Source: Streptomyces hyderabadensis (lineage in GTDB: Bacteria; Actinomycetota; Actinomycetes; Streptomycetales; Streptomycetaceae). From it: DNA of 64,000 nt. Shown here one piece after another: positions 8,385 to 17,234 of this stretch. A program made the translations under genes and the position numbers. Every line of letters starts with the position of its first letter. The stretch's first letter is position 1. The stretch covers positions 62,001 through 126,000 of the forward strand of contig NZ_JAIOJZ010000021.1 of assembly GCF_020404845.1 (NCBI RefSeq). The letters run 5' to 3'. The notes under the pieces are model-generated. The model worked only from the letters and a program-made list of their open reading frames with translations. It was not told where the DNA came from and did no database searches.

Positions 8385-9092
8385 ATGCCGGTTCCCGCCC
8401 GCTCCCGCGTCCTGCCCGCCCTCGTCGGGCTGCCCGCCCTCCTCTTCGCGCTGATCACCTGGCAGGTGCTCGCCGACGGTCCTCTGGTCGGGTTGGACGA
8501 GCGGCTGAGCAGGGCGCTCGTCCACCCGGACCGGCTCTCCGAGCTGCTGTCCGACCTCGGCAACGTGCAGGTGGCCGTGCCCGTCCTGGTCGTGGCGCTG
8601 GCGTACGTGGCGTGGCACGGGCGGGTCACAGGTGTGGACCTCTGGTGGCTGCCGCCCCTGGCCGGGGCGCTGTCGATGGTGCTGGTGCCCGCGCTGGTCG
8701 CGCCGCTGAAGGAGTGGACCGACCGCCCCGGTACCCCGGCGGTGCCGCCCGCCACCGGCTACTACCCCTCGGGGCACACCGCCACCGCGGTCGTGGCGTA
8801 CGGCGCGGCGACGCTGCTGCTGCTCTGGCGGCTGCGCGCGCCCGCCGTGCGCCGGGGGCTGGTCGTGCTGTGTGCCCTGCTCGTCCTCGGCACCTCGTAC
8901 GGGCTGGTGCGGCGGGGCTACCACTGGCCGCTGGACGTGGTGGCCAGTTGGTGCCTCGGGGTGGTGCTGCTGGCCGGGGTCCGGCTGGTGGTCCGCCGGA
9001 CCCCGGACGGCAGCCGGACCCCGCCGGGGATCAGCCGAAGTACGCGTCGAAGTTCTTCTGGAACTCCCAGTTCGAGTAACGGTCCCAGTTGA
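8385..9092 (+). CDS. PAP2-family membrane phosphatase
   Basis: This is a small integral membrane phosphatase of the PAP2 superfamily (235 residues), with several hydrophobic helices. The three signature blocks are recognisable: KEWTDRP, the PSGHTAT block with the catalytic histidine, and RRGYHWPLDV with the second histidine and aspartate. The arginine in the third block sits closer to the histidine than in the usual SRxxxxxH. Substrates in this family are phosphatidic acid, phosphatidylglycerol phosphate or undecaprenyl pyrophosphate. Which applies here cannot be told. ATG 8385 is the likely start. The frame runs 62 bases into the convergent chitinase gene. Confidence 0.88.
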   Translation: MPVPARSRVLPALVGLPALLFALITWQVLADGPLVGLDERLSRALVHPDRLSELLSDLGNVQVAVPVLVVALAYVAWHGRVTGVDLWWLPPLAGALSMVLVPALVAPLKEWTDRPGTPAVPPATGYYPSGHTATAVVAYGAATLLLLWRLRAPAVRRGLVVLCALLVLGTSYGLVRRGYHWPLDVVASWCLGVVLLAGVRLVVRRTPDGSRTPPGISRSTRRSSSGTPSSSNGPS

Positions 9093-10863
9093 TCGACCAG
9101 GTCATCAGGCCGCGCAGGGCGGGCCAGGTGCCGTGGGTCGCGTACGAGCCGCAGTCGGTCTTCTTGGTCAGGCAGTTCAGGGCCTTGGTGACCTCGGCCG
9201 GGGAGACGTGGCCGTTGCCCGCCTGGGTGGAGGCCGGCATGCCGATGGCGACCTGGTCCGGGCGCAGCGGCGGGAAGACGTTGTTCGCGTCGCCGGCGAC
9301 CGGGAAGCCGGTCAGCAGCATGTCGGTCATGGCGATGTGGAAGTCGGCGCCGCCCATGGAGTGGTACTGGTTGTCGAGGCCCATGATCGAGCCGGAGTTG
9401 TAGTCCTGGACGTGCAGCAGGGTCAGGTCGTCGCGCAGGGCGTGGATGACCGGCAGGTAGGCGCCGGCCCGCGGGTCCTGGCCGCCCCACTTGCCGGTGC
9501 CGTAGTACTGGTAGCCGAGCTGGACGAAGAAGGTCTCCGGGGCCATGGTCAGCACGAAGTCCTCGCCGTACTTGGCCTTGAGGGTCTTCACGGCCGAGAT
9601 GAGGTTGACGATGACCGGGGTCTTCGGATTCTTGAAGTCCGTGTCGTCGGCGTTCAAGGAGAGGGAGTGGCCCTCGAAGTCGATGTCGAGGCCGTCCAGG
9701 CCGTACTCGTCGATGATCGCGGAGACGGAGGAGACGAACTTGTCGCGGGCGGCGGCGGTGGTGAGCTGCACCTGGCCGTTCTGGCCGCCGATGGAGATCA
9801 GCACCTTCTTGCCGGCCGCCTGCTTTGCTTTGATCGCGGCCTTGAACTCGGCGTCGCTCTCCACGTTCGGGCACTCGGCGACCGGGCAGCGCTCGAAGCG
9901 GATGTCCCCGGAGGTGACCGAGGTGGGTTCGCCGAAGGCCAGGTCGATGACGTCCCAGCTGTCGGGCACGTCGGCCATGCGGGTGTAGCCGGAGCCGTTG
10001 GCGAAGCTGGCGTGGAGGTAGCCGACCAGGGCGTGGGCCGGGAGGTCGGAGGAGCCGCCGCCGTCGTCCGGGCGCTGGGCGGTGGTCGCGGTGACCGTGG
10101 CCGAACGCGCCGACTCGCCCGCGTTGTTGACCGCGGTGACCTGGAAGGAGTACGCGGTCGAGGGGGTCAGGCCGGTCACGGTGGTGGAGGTGCCGGTGAC
10201 CGAGCTGACCTTGGTGCCGTCGCGGTAGACGGCGTAGCCCGTCGCGCCCGGCACCGGTGACCAGGACAGGGCGACGCTGGAGGAGGTCACCGAGCCGGCC
10301 TTCAGGCCGCCGGGGGCCGCCGGGGGCTGGCCCGTCTCGCCGCCCGGGCCGGTGAGGGAGATGTCGTCGGCGTGGTAGGCGCCGGTGCCGTACCAGCCGT
10401 GGGTGTAGATCGTGACCTTGGTGGTCGACGGGCCGGTGCGGAAGGTGGTGGTGAGCTGCTGCCAGTCGGGGGCGGACTGGGCCCAGGTGGAGACGTCGGT
10501 GGTGCCGGTACCGCTCGCGCCGAGGTAGACGTAGGTGCCCCGGACGTAGCCGGAGAGCGTGTACTGGGAGTCCGGTTTGACGGACACGGTCTGGGCGCAG
10601 CGGGCGTTGTCGGCCCCGGCCGGGGTGGCCTTCAGGGCGGCCGTGCCGCTGTGCACGGGCGAGGTCACGGTGGTGCCCGCGGTGCAGGTCCAGCCGTCGA
10701 GGGCGGACTCGAAGCCGCCGTTGCGGGCGAGGTCCGCGTCGGCCGCACGGGCGGCCGACGTGAGCGCGGTCAGGCCGGACGCGGCGAGCGCCGCGGCCGT
10801 GAGCACGGTGACGAGGGGGCGACGGGCGAGAGGTCTGGCGCGTTGTACGCGTGCGCGTTCCAC
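9031..10863 (-). CDS. secreted GH18 chitinase with CBM and FnIII domains
   Basis: This is an extracellular chitinase of 610 residues. A Sec signal peptide (about 1-40, ending near SAARA) is followed by a carbohydrate-binding module (about 45-180), a fibronectin type III domain (about 185-268) and a GH18 catalytic barrel (about 280-605). The diagnostic catalytic motif DGLDIDFE supplies the proton-donor glutamate. GTG 10863 is preceded by GGAGG at correct spacing. The promoter carries a DasR-type operator (see 10911-10937), so induction by chitin-derived N-acetylglucosamine is expected. It is unrelated to the flanking polyamine genes. Confidence 0.95.
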   Translation of the reverse strand: MERARVQRARPLARRPLVTVLTAAALAASGLTALTSAARAADADLARNGGFESALDGWTCTAGTTVTSPVHSGTAALKATPAGADNARCAQTVSVKPDSQYTLSGYVRGTYVYLGASGTGTTDVSTWAQSAPDWQQLTTTFRTGPSTTKVTIYTHGWYGTGAYHADDISLTGPGGETGQPPAAPGGLKAGSVTSSSVALSWSPVPGATGYAVYRDGTKVSSVTGTSTTVTGLTPSTAYSFQVTAVNNAGESARSATVTATTAQRPDDGGGSSDLPAHALVGYLHASFANGSGYTRMADVPDSWDVIDLAFGEPTSVTSGDIRFERCPVAECPNVESDAEFKAAIKAKQAAGKKVLISIGGQNGQVQLTTAAARDKFVSSVSAIIDEYGLDGLDIDFEGHSLSLNADDTDFKNPKTPVIVNLISAVKTLKAKYGEDFVLTMAPETFFVQLGYQYYGTGKWGGQDPRAGAYLPVIHALRDDLTLLHVQDYNSGSIMGLDNQYHSMGGADFHIAMTDMLLTGFPVAGDANNVFPPLRPDQVAIGMPASTQAGNGHVSPAEVTKALNCLTKKTDCGSYATHGTWPALRGLMTWSINWDRYSNWEFQKNFDAYFG

Positions 10864-10910
10864 AAGTGCCTCCGGACATGGGGGAGATGGGGAGGGTGGA
10901 GCGCGCCCAA

Positions 10911-10937
10911 TTTGGTCCAGACCAATTCTGTTGTCAA
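10911..10937 (-). promoter_or_regulatory. chitinase promoter with DasR-type element
   Basis: TGGTCCAGACCA at 10913-10924 matches the 12-base direct-repeat/dre motif of Streptomyces chitinase promoters, bound by the GntR repressor DasR. A consensus -35 TTGACA reads on the minus strand at 10937-10932, so the operator occupies the spacer and -10 zone, a position suited to repression. Confidence 0.75.
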
Positions 10938-10950
10938 CCCCTTGCGCACG

Positions 10951-11418
10951 TCACTCCCGCTGCGCCCCGCCCTCCTCCCCCGCCAGGGCCGCCGCCGCCT
11001 CGTGCATCGCCAGCTCCAGGAGCGAGGGGTCGGTGAGGGTGCCGGTGCCGTCCGGCGGGATCAGCCAGCGGGTGCCTCCGGACGACAGCCCGCCGGGGTA
11101 CGGCACCACGATCCAGGTGCCGAGCCCGGCGGTCCGGATGCCGGTGCCGACCCAGCGGGCGGCCGTTCCGGCCGGGACGAAGAAGCCCGTGCGCGCGTCG
11201 CCGAAGTCGGCGAGCACCGGGCCGGGCTGGTCGAGCACGCGGGAGAGCACGTCCAGGGTCGGATAGCCGAGCCTGCTCGGCAGGATGAGCACGTCCCAGG
11301 CCTTGCCGGCGGGCAGCAGCGCGACGCCCGAGGGGTCGCGCTCCCAGTCCCGGCGGCAGGACTCGGGATCCGGTGCGACGGATGCCAGCCACGCGACCGC
11401 CGTCTTCGCACCAGGCAT
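10951..11418 (-). CDS. conserved hypothetical protein
   Basis: I do not recognise a characterised family. The 155-residue product has no signal peptide or membrane segment. It begins MPGAKTAVAWLASVAPDPES and contains a globular mixed alpha/beta core with glycine-rich turns. Codon use is like that of its neighbours, so it is probably expressed. ATG 11418 was chosen over the ATG at 11457 because GGGAGG sits just upstream of it. That Shine-Dalgarno lies in the loop of a perfect inverted repeat (11419-11436). The gene lies upstream of the chitinase promoter and downstream of the PuuB-like gene and may be its own unit. Confidence 0.7.
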   Translation of the reverse strand: MPGAKTAVAWLASVAPDPESCRRDWERDPSGVALLPAGKAWDVLILPSRLGYPTLDVLSRVLDQPGPVLADFGDARTGFFVPAGTAARWVGTGIRTAGLGTWIVVPYPGGLSSGGTRWLIPPDGTGTLTDPSLLELAMHEAAAALAGEEGGAQRE

Positions 11419-11436
11419 GTGAAACCTCCCTTTCAC
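11419..11436 (-). promoter_or_regulatory. Shine-Dalgarno in the loop of an inverted repeat
   Basis: GTGAAA and TTTCAC arms (11431-11436 and 11419-11424) flank a six-base loop that is exactly GGGAGG on the minus strand. The repeat ends one base before the start codon at 11418. It could present or mask the ribosome binding site, or be a small DNA operator. Confidence 0.4.
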
Positions 11437-11546
11437 TCGTCGACGCGGGTGCGTCACGAGGGAGAGGGAGGTCTCCCGGCCGCATTACGCGGGTTGCGGT
11501 ACTTCGTTGGGGTGAACCGGGTCACACGCCCGCTCACCGGTCCGGC

Positions 11547-12974
11547 TCAGCTGTCGAAGCCGAGGCCCAGGCGGTCCATCGTGCGCAGCCACAGGTTGCG
11601 GCGGCCGCCCTGCGCGTCGGCGCGGGCCAGCGACCACTTGGTGAGCGCGATACCGGTCCAGGCGAAGGGTTCGGGCGGGAAGGGCAGCGGCTTCCTGCGC
11701 ACCATCTCCAGCTCGGTGCGCTCGGTGCGCTCCCCCGCCAGCAGGTCCAGCATCACCTCGGCGCCGAACCGGGTGGCGCCGACGCCGAGGCCGGTGTACC
11801 CGGCCGCGTAGGCGACCTTGCCCTGGTGCGCGGTGCCGAAGAAAGCCGAGAAGCGCGAGCAGGTGTCGATGGCGCCGCCCCAGGCGTGGGTGAAGCGGAC
11901 GCCCTCCAGCTGCGGGAAGCAGGTGAAGAAGTGCCCGGCGAGCTTGGCGTAGGTCTCGGGCCGGTCGTCGTACTCGGCGCGCACCCGGCCGCCGTAGGGG
12001 TAGATCGCGTCGTAACCGCCCCACAGGATCCGGTTGTCGGCGGACAGCCGGAAGTAGTGGAACTGGTTGGCGCTGTCCCCGAGGCCCTGCCGGTTGTGCC
12101 AGCCGATCGAGGCGAGCTGCGCCTCGCTGAGCGGCTCGGTCATCAGGGCGTAGTCGTAGACCGGGACAGTGTACGAGCGCACCCGCTTGACCAGGTTCGG
12201 GAAGATGTTGGTGCCGAGCGCGACCGTGCGGGCGCGGACCCCGCCGTACGGCGTGCGCACGGCCATGCCGGCGCCGTACGGCTTGAGGGTGAGCGCCGGG
12301 GTGTGCTCGTAGACGCGCACGCCGAGGGCGAGGCAGGCGCGCTTGAGGCCCCAGGCGAGCTTGGCGGGGTTGACCATCGCCACGCCGCGCCGGTCCCACA
12401 GTCCGGCCCGGAAGGTCGGGGAGTCGACCTGTTCCCGCACGGCCTCGGCGTCCAGGTACTCGATGCCCTCGGCGAGGTTCTTGCCGCGGATCTCCTCGTA
12501 CCACTCCGCCAGTTCCCGGGCCTGGTAGGGCTCGGTGGCGACGTCGATCTCGCCGGTGCGCTCGAACTCGCAGTCGAGGCCGTGCCGGGCGACCGCCTCC
12601 TCGATGGCGTCGAGGTTGCGGGCGCCCAGCTCCTCCAGCTTGTGGATCTCCCCGGGCCAGCGGGTCAGGCCGTTGGAGAGCCCGTGGGTGAGGGAGGCGG
12701 CGCAGAAGCCGCCGTTGCGGCCGGAGGCGGCCCAGCCCACCTCGCGGCCCTCGACCAGCACCACGTCCCGGTCCGGGTCGCGCTCCTTGGCGATCAGCGC
12801 GGTCCACAGTCCGCTGTAGCCGCCGCCGACGACCAGCAGGTCGCAGGTCTCGGCGCCGGTGAGCGCGGTCTCGGGGCGGGGGCGGCCGGGGTCGTCCAGC
12901 CAGTACGGGACCGGCTGGGCGTCGGAAAGGGATTTCGTCCAGTCGTTGCTGCGGCTCATGGCGCTAGGGGCCAT
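11547..12974 (-). CDS. FAD-dependent oxidoreductase, PuuB-like gamma-glutamylpolyamine oxidase
   Basis: The 475-residue protein is a DAO-type flavoenzyme. The FAD-binding Rossmann motif VVGGGYSGLWTA lies near residue 48, followed by the family signature WAASGRNGGF. Relatives such as E. coli PuuB oxidise gamma-glutamylputrescine to the aldehyde, releasing ammonia and peroxide. As the last gene of the aldehyde dehydrogenase-potDABC operon it fits this role, and its product would feed the aldehyde dehydrogenase at 17235-18770. ATG 12974 has GGGAG upstream. The substrate is inferred from context; other amine oxidations are possible. Confidence 0.85.
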   Translation of the reverse strand: MAPSAMSRSNDWTKSLSDAQPVPYWLDDPGRPRPETALTGAETCDLLVVGGGYSGLWTALIAKERDPDRDVVLVEGREVGWAASGRNGGFCAASLTHGLSNGLTRWPGEIHKLEELGARNLDAIEEAVARHGLDCEFERTGEIDVATEPYQARELAEWYEEIRGKNLAEGIEYLDAEAVREQVDSPTFRAGLWDRRGVAMVNPAKLAWGLKRACLALGVRVYEHTPALTLKPYGAGMAVRTPYGGVRARTVALGTNIFPNLVKRVRSYTVPVYDYALMTEPLSEAQLASIGWHNRQGLGDSANQFHYFRLSADNRILWGGYDAIYPYGGRVRAEYDDRPETYAKLAGHFFTCFPQLEGVRFTHAWGGAIDTCSRFSAFFGTAHQGKVAYAAGYTGLGVGATRFGAEVMLDLLAGERTERTELEMVRRKPLPFPPEPFAWTGIALTKWSLARADAQGGRRNLWLRTMDRLGLGFDS

Positions 12975-13008
12975 GATTTCAACTCCCTACGAGTACAGCT
13001 GATGTGCT

Positions 13009-13821
13009 TTATGCCTTGCGGCGGTTTCGGCGGTTGCCGATGACCATGGAGGCCAGGACGAACAGTACGGCGATCACGAACATGGCCGTACCGATGACGT
13101 TGATCTGGACGGGCGTGCCGCGCTGGGCCGACCCCCAGACGAACATGGGGAAGGTGACGGTGGAGCCCGCGTTGAAATTGGTGATGATGAAATCGTCGAA
13201 GGAGAGCGCGAAGGCCAGCAGCGCGCCGGCCGCGATGCCGGGGGCGGCGATGGGCAGCGTGACCCGGACGAAGGTCTGGAAGGGACCGGCGTACAGGTCC
13301 TGAGCGGCCTGCTCCAGCCGCGGGTCCATCGACATCACGCGCGCCTTGACCGCCGTCACGACGAAGCTGAGGCAGAACATGATGTGGGCGATCAGGATCG
13401 TCCAGAAGCCCAGCTGAGCACCCATGTTGAGGAACAGGGTGAGCAGCGAGGCGGCCATCACGACCTCGGGCATCGCCATCGGCAGGAAGATCAGCGAGTT
13501 GATCGCGCCGCGCGCCCGGAAGCGGTAGCGGACCAGCGCGAAGGCGATCGCGGTGCCGAGCGCGGTGGCGCCGAGCGTCGCCCACAGGGCGATCTGGAGG
13601 CTGAGCGAGAGGGAACCGCACAGCCCGGCTACCCCGCACGGGTCCTTCCAGGCGTCCGTGGAGAACTGCTGCCATTCGTAGTTGAAGCGCCCGTTCGGCT
13701 TGTTGAACGAGAACACCGTGACGATGACGTTGGGCAGCAGCAGATAGGCGAGCGTCAGCAGTCCGGCGATCACGACCAGATTGCGCTTGAACCAGTTCTT
13801 GAAGGAGGTGACGAAGGCCAT
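13009..13821 (-). CDS. potC: polyamine ABC transporter permease, PotC type
   Basis: This is an inner-membrane permease of the binding-protein-dependent family, 270 residues with six predicted membrane helices. The cytoplasmic EAA-like loop is seen around LEQAAQDLYAGPFQTFVRVTLP, which contacts the ATPase. It pairs with the permease at 13822-14751 to form the channel. The ATG at 13821 directly abuts the TAA stop of that gene. The PotC assignment rests on order (PotD-PotA-PotB-PotC) and sequence type. Spermidine or putrescine is the expected cargo. Confidence 0.9.
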   Translation of the reverse strand: MAFVTSFKNWFKRNLVVIAGLLTLAYLLLPNVIVTVFSFNKPNGRFNYEWQQFSTDAWKDPCGVAGLCGSLSLSLQIALWATLGATALGTAIAFALVRYRFRARGAINSLIFLPMAMPEVVMAASLLTLFLNMGAQLGFWTILIAHIMFCLSFVVTAVKARVMSMDPRLEQAAQDLYAGPFQTFVRVTLPIAAPGIAAGALLAFALSFDDFIITNFNAGSTVTFPMFVWGSAQRGTPVQINVIGTAMFVIAVLFVLASMVIGNRRNRRKA

Positions 13822-14751
13822 TTAAACCAGATCCTCCGTCCCGGACTTGCGAATGTAGAAGGTGACCATGGCGAGAATCGCGGCCATGAGGACGAAGGAC
13901 AGTGCCGCCGCCGTCGGATAGTCCAGCACCCTCAGGAACTGGGACTGGATCACGTTTCCGATCATTCCGGTGTCCGCCGAGCCCAGCAGCGAGGCGTTGA
14001 CGTAGTCGCCGGTGGCCGGGATGAAGGTCAGCAGGGTGCCGGAGACGACGCCCGGCATCGACAGCGGGAAGGTGACCTTGCGGAAGACGGTGGAGGGCTT
14101 CGCGTACAGGTCCCCCGCCGCCTCGTGCAGCCGGCCGTCGATGCGCTCCAGGGAGGTGTACAGCGGCAGGATCATGAAGGGCAGGAAGTTGTAGGTCAGG
14201 CCGCAGACCACCGCGAGCGGTGTGGCCAGCACCCGGTCGCCGGAGGTCCAGCCCAGCCAGCTGGTGACGTCCAGGACGTGCAGCGTGTTCAGGGCGCCGA
14301 CCACCGGGCCGCCGTCCGCGAGGATGGTCTTCCAGGCCAGGGTGCGGATCAGGAAGCTGGTGAAGAACGGCGCGATCACCAGGATCATGATCAGGTTCCG
14401 CCAGCGGCCCGCGCGGAAGGCGATGAGGTACGCGAGCGGGTAGCCGAGCAGCAGGCACAGCACGGTCGCGGAGGCGGCGTAGGCGACCGAGCGCAGGAAC
14501 TGCGGCCAGTACTCGGACACCGCGTCCCAGTAGGTCGCGAAGTGCCAGGTGACCTTGTAGCCCTCCTCCAGCGAGCCCGTCTGCACGGAGGTGGAGGCCT
14601 GGTAGACCATCGGCGCCGCGAAGAAGACGACCAGCCACAGGATGCCGGGCAGCAGCAGCCAGTACGGCGTCCAGCGGCCGCGTATGCGCGGGGGCTTCTG
14701 CTCCGGCGCGGCCGGGGTGAGCGGCGGTGGCGCCTCGGTGAGGGTGGACAT
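13822..14751 (-). CDS. potB: polyamine ABC transporter permease, PotB type
   Basis: This 309-residue membrane permease has a ~25-residue proline-rich cytoplasmic N-terminus followed by six hydrophobic helices, with the EAA loop at LHEAAGDLYAKPSTVFRKVTFP. It forms the translocation channel with PotC. ATG 14751 shares its A with the TGA of the preceding potA (TGATG), which implies translational coupling. A longer in-frame reading upstream to 15087 is rejected because it overlaps potA. Polyamine specificity is inferred from family and operon. Confidence 0.9.
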   Translation of the reverse strand: MSTLTEAPPPLTPAAPEQKPPRIRGRWTPYWLLLPGILWLVVFFAAPMVYQASTSVQTGSLEEGYKVTWHFATYWDAVSEYWPQFLRSVAYAASATVLCLLLGYPLAYLIAFRAGRWRNLIMILVIAPFFTSFLIRTLAWKTILADGGPVVGALNTLHVLDVTSWLGWTSGDRVLATPLAVVCGLTYNFLPFMILPLYTSLERIDGRLHEAAGDLYAKPSTVFRKVTFPLSMPGVVSGTLLTFIPATGDYVNASLLGSADTGMIGNVIQSQFLRVLDYPTAAALSFVLMAAILAMVTFYIRKSGTEDLV

Positions 14752-15935
14752 CAGGCGGCCTCGCCCTCGGCCACACCGGCGTCGATGTCCTGGGCCGCGT
14801 CGAGCCCGAAGGTGTGCGCCGGGTTCCAGTGCAGGACGACCTCGGCGCCGGGCGCGAGGCGGGGGTCGCGGTCGATGTTCTGGGCGTAGACCTCGAACTC
14901 GGGGCAGGCGGCGCAGTCCACGACGTACTGGGTGGAGACGCCGATGAAACTGGTGTTGCTGATCGTGCCGGTGATGCGGTTGCGGCCCTCGGGGATGGAG
15001 CCGGCGTCGTCCGCATGGGTGAGGCTGATCTTCTCGGGGCGGACCCCGACCAGGACCTTGCCGCCCGCCTTCGCCGGGGCGGAACATCGCGCGCCCGGCA
15101 GCACGAGCTTGTCCCCGGCCGCCTTCACGACGACGTCCTCGCCGCCGCGGGTGTCGACCTCGGCCTCGATGAGGTTGGAGGTGCCCAGGAAGTTGGCGAC
15201 GAAGGTGGTCCGCGGGTTCTCGTACAGGTCGGCGGGGGCGCCCAGCTGCTCGACGCGGCCCGCGTTCATCACGGCGACCTGGTCGGCCATCGTCATGGCC
15301 TCCTCCTGGTCGTGGGTGACGTGCACGAAGGTGATGCCGACCTCGGTCTGGATGCGTTTGAGCTCCAGCTGCATCTGGCGGCGCAGCTTGAGGTCGAGGG
15401 CGCCGAGGGGCTCGTCGAGGAGCAGCACCTTGGGGTGGTTGATCAGGGCGCGGGCGACCGCGACGCGCTGCTGCTGGCCGCCGGAGAGCTGGTGCGGCTT
15501 CTTGCGCGCCTGCTCGCCGAGCTGCACCAGGTCGAGCATCTCGCCGACCTGCTTCTTCACGCTCTTGATGCCGCGCCGGCGCAGGCCGAAGGCGACGTTC
15601 TCGTAGATGTCGAGGTGCGGGAAGAGGGCGTAGGACTGGAACACCGTGTTGACCGGCCGTTTGTAGGGCGGCAGTGCGGTCACGTCCTGGTCGCCGAGGT
15701 GGACGGTGCCGCTGCTCGGCTCCTCCAGCCCGGCGATCATGCGCAGGGTGGTGGTCTTGCCGCAGCCGGAGGCGCCGAGCAGGGCGAAGAAGGAGCCCTC
15801 GGGCACGGTCAGGTCGAGCGGGTGCACGGCGGTGAAGGAGCCGTAGGTCTTGCCGATGCCGGCGAGGCGGACGTCGCCGCCGCCGTCCGTCGCGGCTTTC
15901 TGGTTCTTCGTCGTGTTGGTCGTCATCGTCGTCAC
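14751..15935 (-). CDS. potA: polyamine ABC transporter ATP-binding protein
   Basis: This ATPase energises polyamine import. The 394-residue protein has an ABC domain with Walker A GASGCGKT (54-61), signature LSGGQ (150-154) and Walker B LLLDEP (171-176). A C-terminal TOBE-like regulatory domain (about 280-380) is typical of PotA and other CUT/POPT importers. GTG 15935 overlaps the stop of the binding-protein gene by four bases (GTGA). An ATG three codons later is an alternative start. Confidence 0.93.
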   Translation of the reverse strand: MTTMTTNTTKNQKAATDGGGDVRLAGIGKTYGSFTAVHPLDLTVPEGSFFALLGASGCGKTTTLRMIAGLEEPSSGTVHLGDQDVTALPPYKRPVNTVFQSYALFPHLDIYENVAFGLRRRGIKSVKKQVGEMLDLVQLGEQARKKPHQLSGGQQQRVAVARALINHPKVLLLDEPLGALDLKLRRQMQLELKRIQTEVGITFVHVTHDQEEAMTMADQVAVMNAGRVEQLGAPADLYENPRTTFVANFLGTSNLIEAEVDTRGGEDVVVKAAGDKLVLPGARCSAPAKAGGKVLVGVRPEKISLTHADDAGSIPEGRNRITGTISNTSFIGVSTQYVVDCAACPEFEVYAQNIDRDPRLAPGAEVVLHWNPAHTFGLDAAQDIDAGVAEGEAA

Positions 15936-17179
15936 GCCCCGGTGAGCTTCGCGAACTTCTCTTCGTATGCGGTCTCTTCCTTCGAACTCAGGGAGCGGAA
16001 GGAGTGCGACTTGGCCTGCATGGCCTTGTCGGGAATGATCAGCGGGTTGTTCGCCGCGTCCTCGTCGATCTTCGCCAGGTCGTCCTTCACGCCGTCGACG
16101 GGGCAGACGAAGTTGATGTAGGCGGCGAGTTCCGCGGCCGGGCCCGGCTCGTAGTAGTAGTCGATGAGCCGTTCGGCGTTCGTCTTGTGCCGCGCCTTGT
16201 TGGGGATCAGCATGTTGTCGCTCGACGTGACGTAGCCGCTGTCCGGGATGACGAAGTCGATGTCCGGGTTGTCCGCCTTGAGCTGGACCACGTCTCCGGC
16301 CCAGGCCAGGCAGGCCGCGAAGTCGCCCTTGCTGAGGTCGGACGTGTAGTCGTTGCCGGTGAAGCGGCGTATCTGGCCGCGGTCGACGCCCTTCTGGAGC
16401 CGGGCGATCCCCGCGTCGTAGTCGTCGTCGGTGAAGCGGGCCGGGTCCTTGCCCATGTCCAGCAGGGTCATGCCCATGGTGTCGCGCATCTCGGTGAGGA
16501 AGCCGACCCGCCCCTTGAGCTTCGGGTTGTCGAGCAGGTCGGAGACGGTCTTCACCTCGATGCCGTCCAGGGCCTTCTTGTTGTAGGCGATGACGGCGGA
16601 GATGCCCTGCCAGGGGTAGGAGTAGGCACGGCCGGGGTCCCAGTCGGGGGTGCGGAACTGGGGCGACAGGTTGGCGAAGGCGTGCGGCAGGTTGGCCGGG
16701 TCCAGTTTCTGGACCCAGCCGAGGCGGATCAGGCGGGCGGCCAGCCAGTCGGTGAGGACGATGATGTCCCGGCCGGTCTCCTGGCCCGCGGCCAGCTGCG
16801 GCTGGATCTTGCCGAAGAATTCGCTGTTGTCGTTGATGTCCTCGGTGTACGTGACCTTGATGCCGGTGCGCTTGGTGAACGCCTCCAGCGTGGGGTGGCG
16901 CCGGCCGCTCTCGTCGACGTCCATGTACTCGGTCCAGTTGGAGAAGCGGACCTCCTTCTCCTCCTTCGAGTGGTCCTCGGCGGAGACGCCGCCCTCGGTC
17001 TTCCCGGCGGCCGGGATGCCGCAGCCGCTCAACAGGCCGAGTCCGCCGACCGCGAGTGCGCCGCCCGTGGAGGCGCGCAGCAGCGAACGGCGGGTGAGGG
17101 CGGCCCTGCCGCTCCTGAGACTGCGCCGCATGGCGGCCACTTGGGCCGGGGACAGGCGGTCTGGCTCGTACTGCTCCAT
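15932..17179 (-). CDS. potD: polyamine-binding lipoprotein (PotD-like), TAT-exported
   Basis: This extracellular solute-binding protein of 415 residues delivers spermidine or putrescine to PotABC. The N-terminus has a twin-arginine motif TRRSLLRA (29-36), a hydrophobic stretch, and lipobox LLSGC with Cys53 for lipid anchoring. The mature part has the PotD/PotF fold signature FSNWTEYMD followed by a conserved acidic segment. It lies 55 bases downstream of the aldehyde dehydrogenase and overlaps potA, so it belongs to that operon. A paralogue lies at 24124-25323. The TAT route suggests folding before export. Confidence 0.92.
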   Translation of the reverse strand: MEQYEPDRLSPAQVAAMRRSLRSGRAALTRRSLLRASTGGALAVGGLGLLSGCGIPAAGKTEGGVSAEDHSKEEKEVRFSNWTEYMDVDESGRRHPTLEAFTKRTGIKVTYTEDINDNSEFFGKIQPQLAAGQETGRDIIVLTDWLAARLIRLGWVQKLDPANLPHAFANLSPQFRTPDWDPGRAYSYPWQGISAVIAYNKKALDGIEVKTVSDLLDNPKLKGRVGFLTEMRDTMGMTLLDMGKDPARFTDDDYDAGIARLQKGVDRGQIRRFTGNDYTSDLSKGDFAACLAWAGDVVQLKADNPDIDFVIPDSGYVTSSDNMLIPNKARHKTNAERLIDYYYEPGPAAELAAYINFVCPVDGVKDDLAKIDEDAANNPLIIPDKAMQAKSHSFRSLSSKEETAYEEKFAKLTGA

Positions 17180-17234
17180 GCGCGTGGTTGCCCTTTCGGG
17201 TGGGTCGGCCGTGGTCGGCGGCCTCTCGTCGTGA

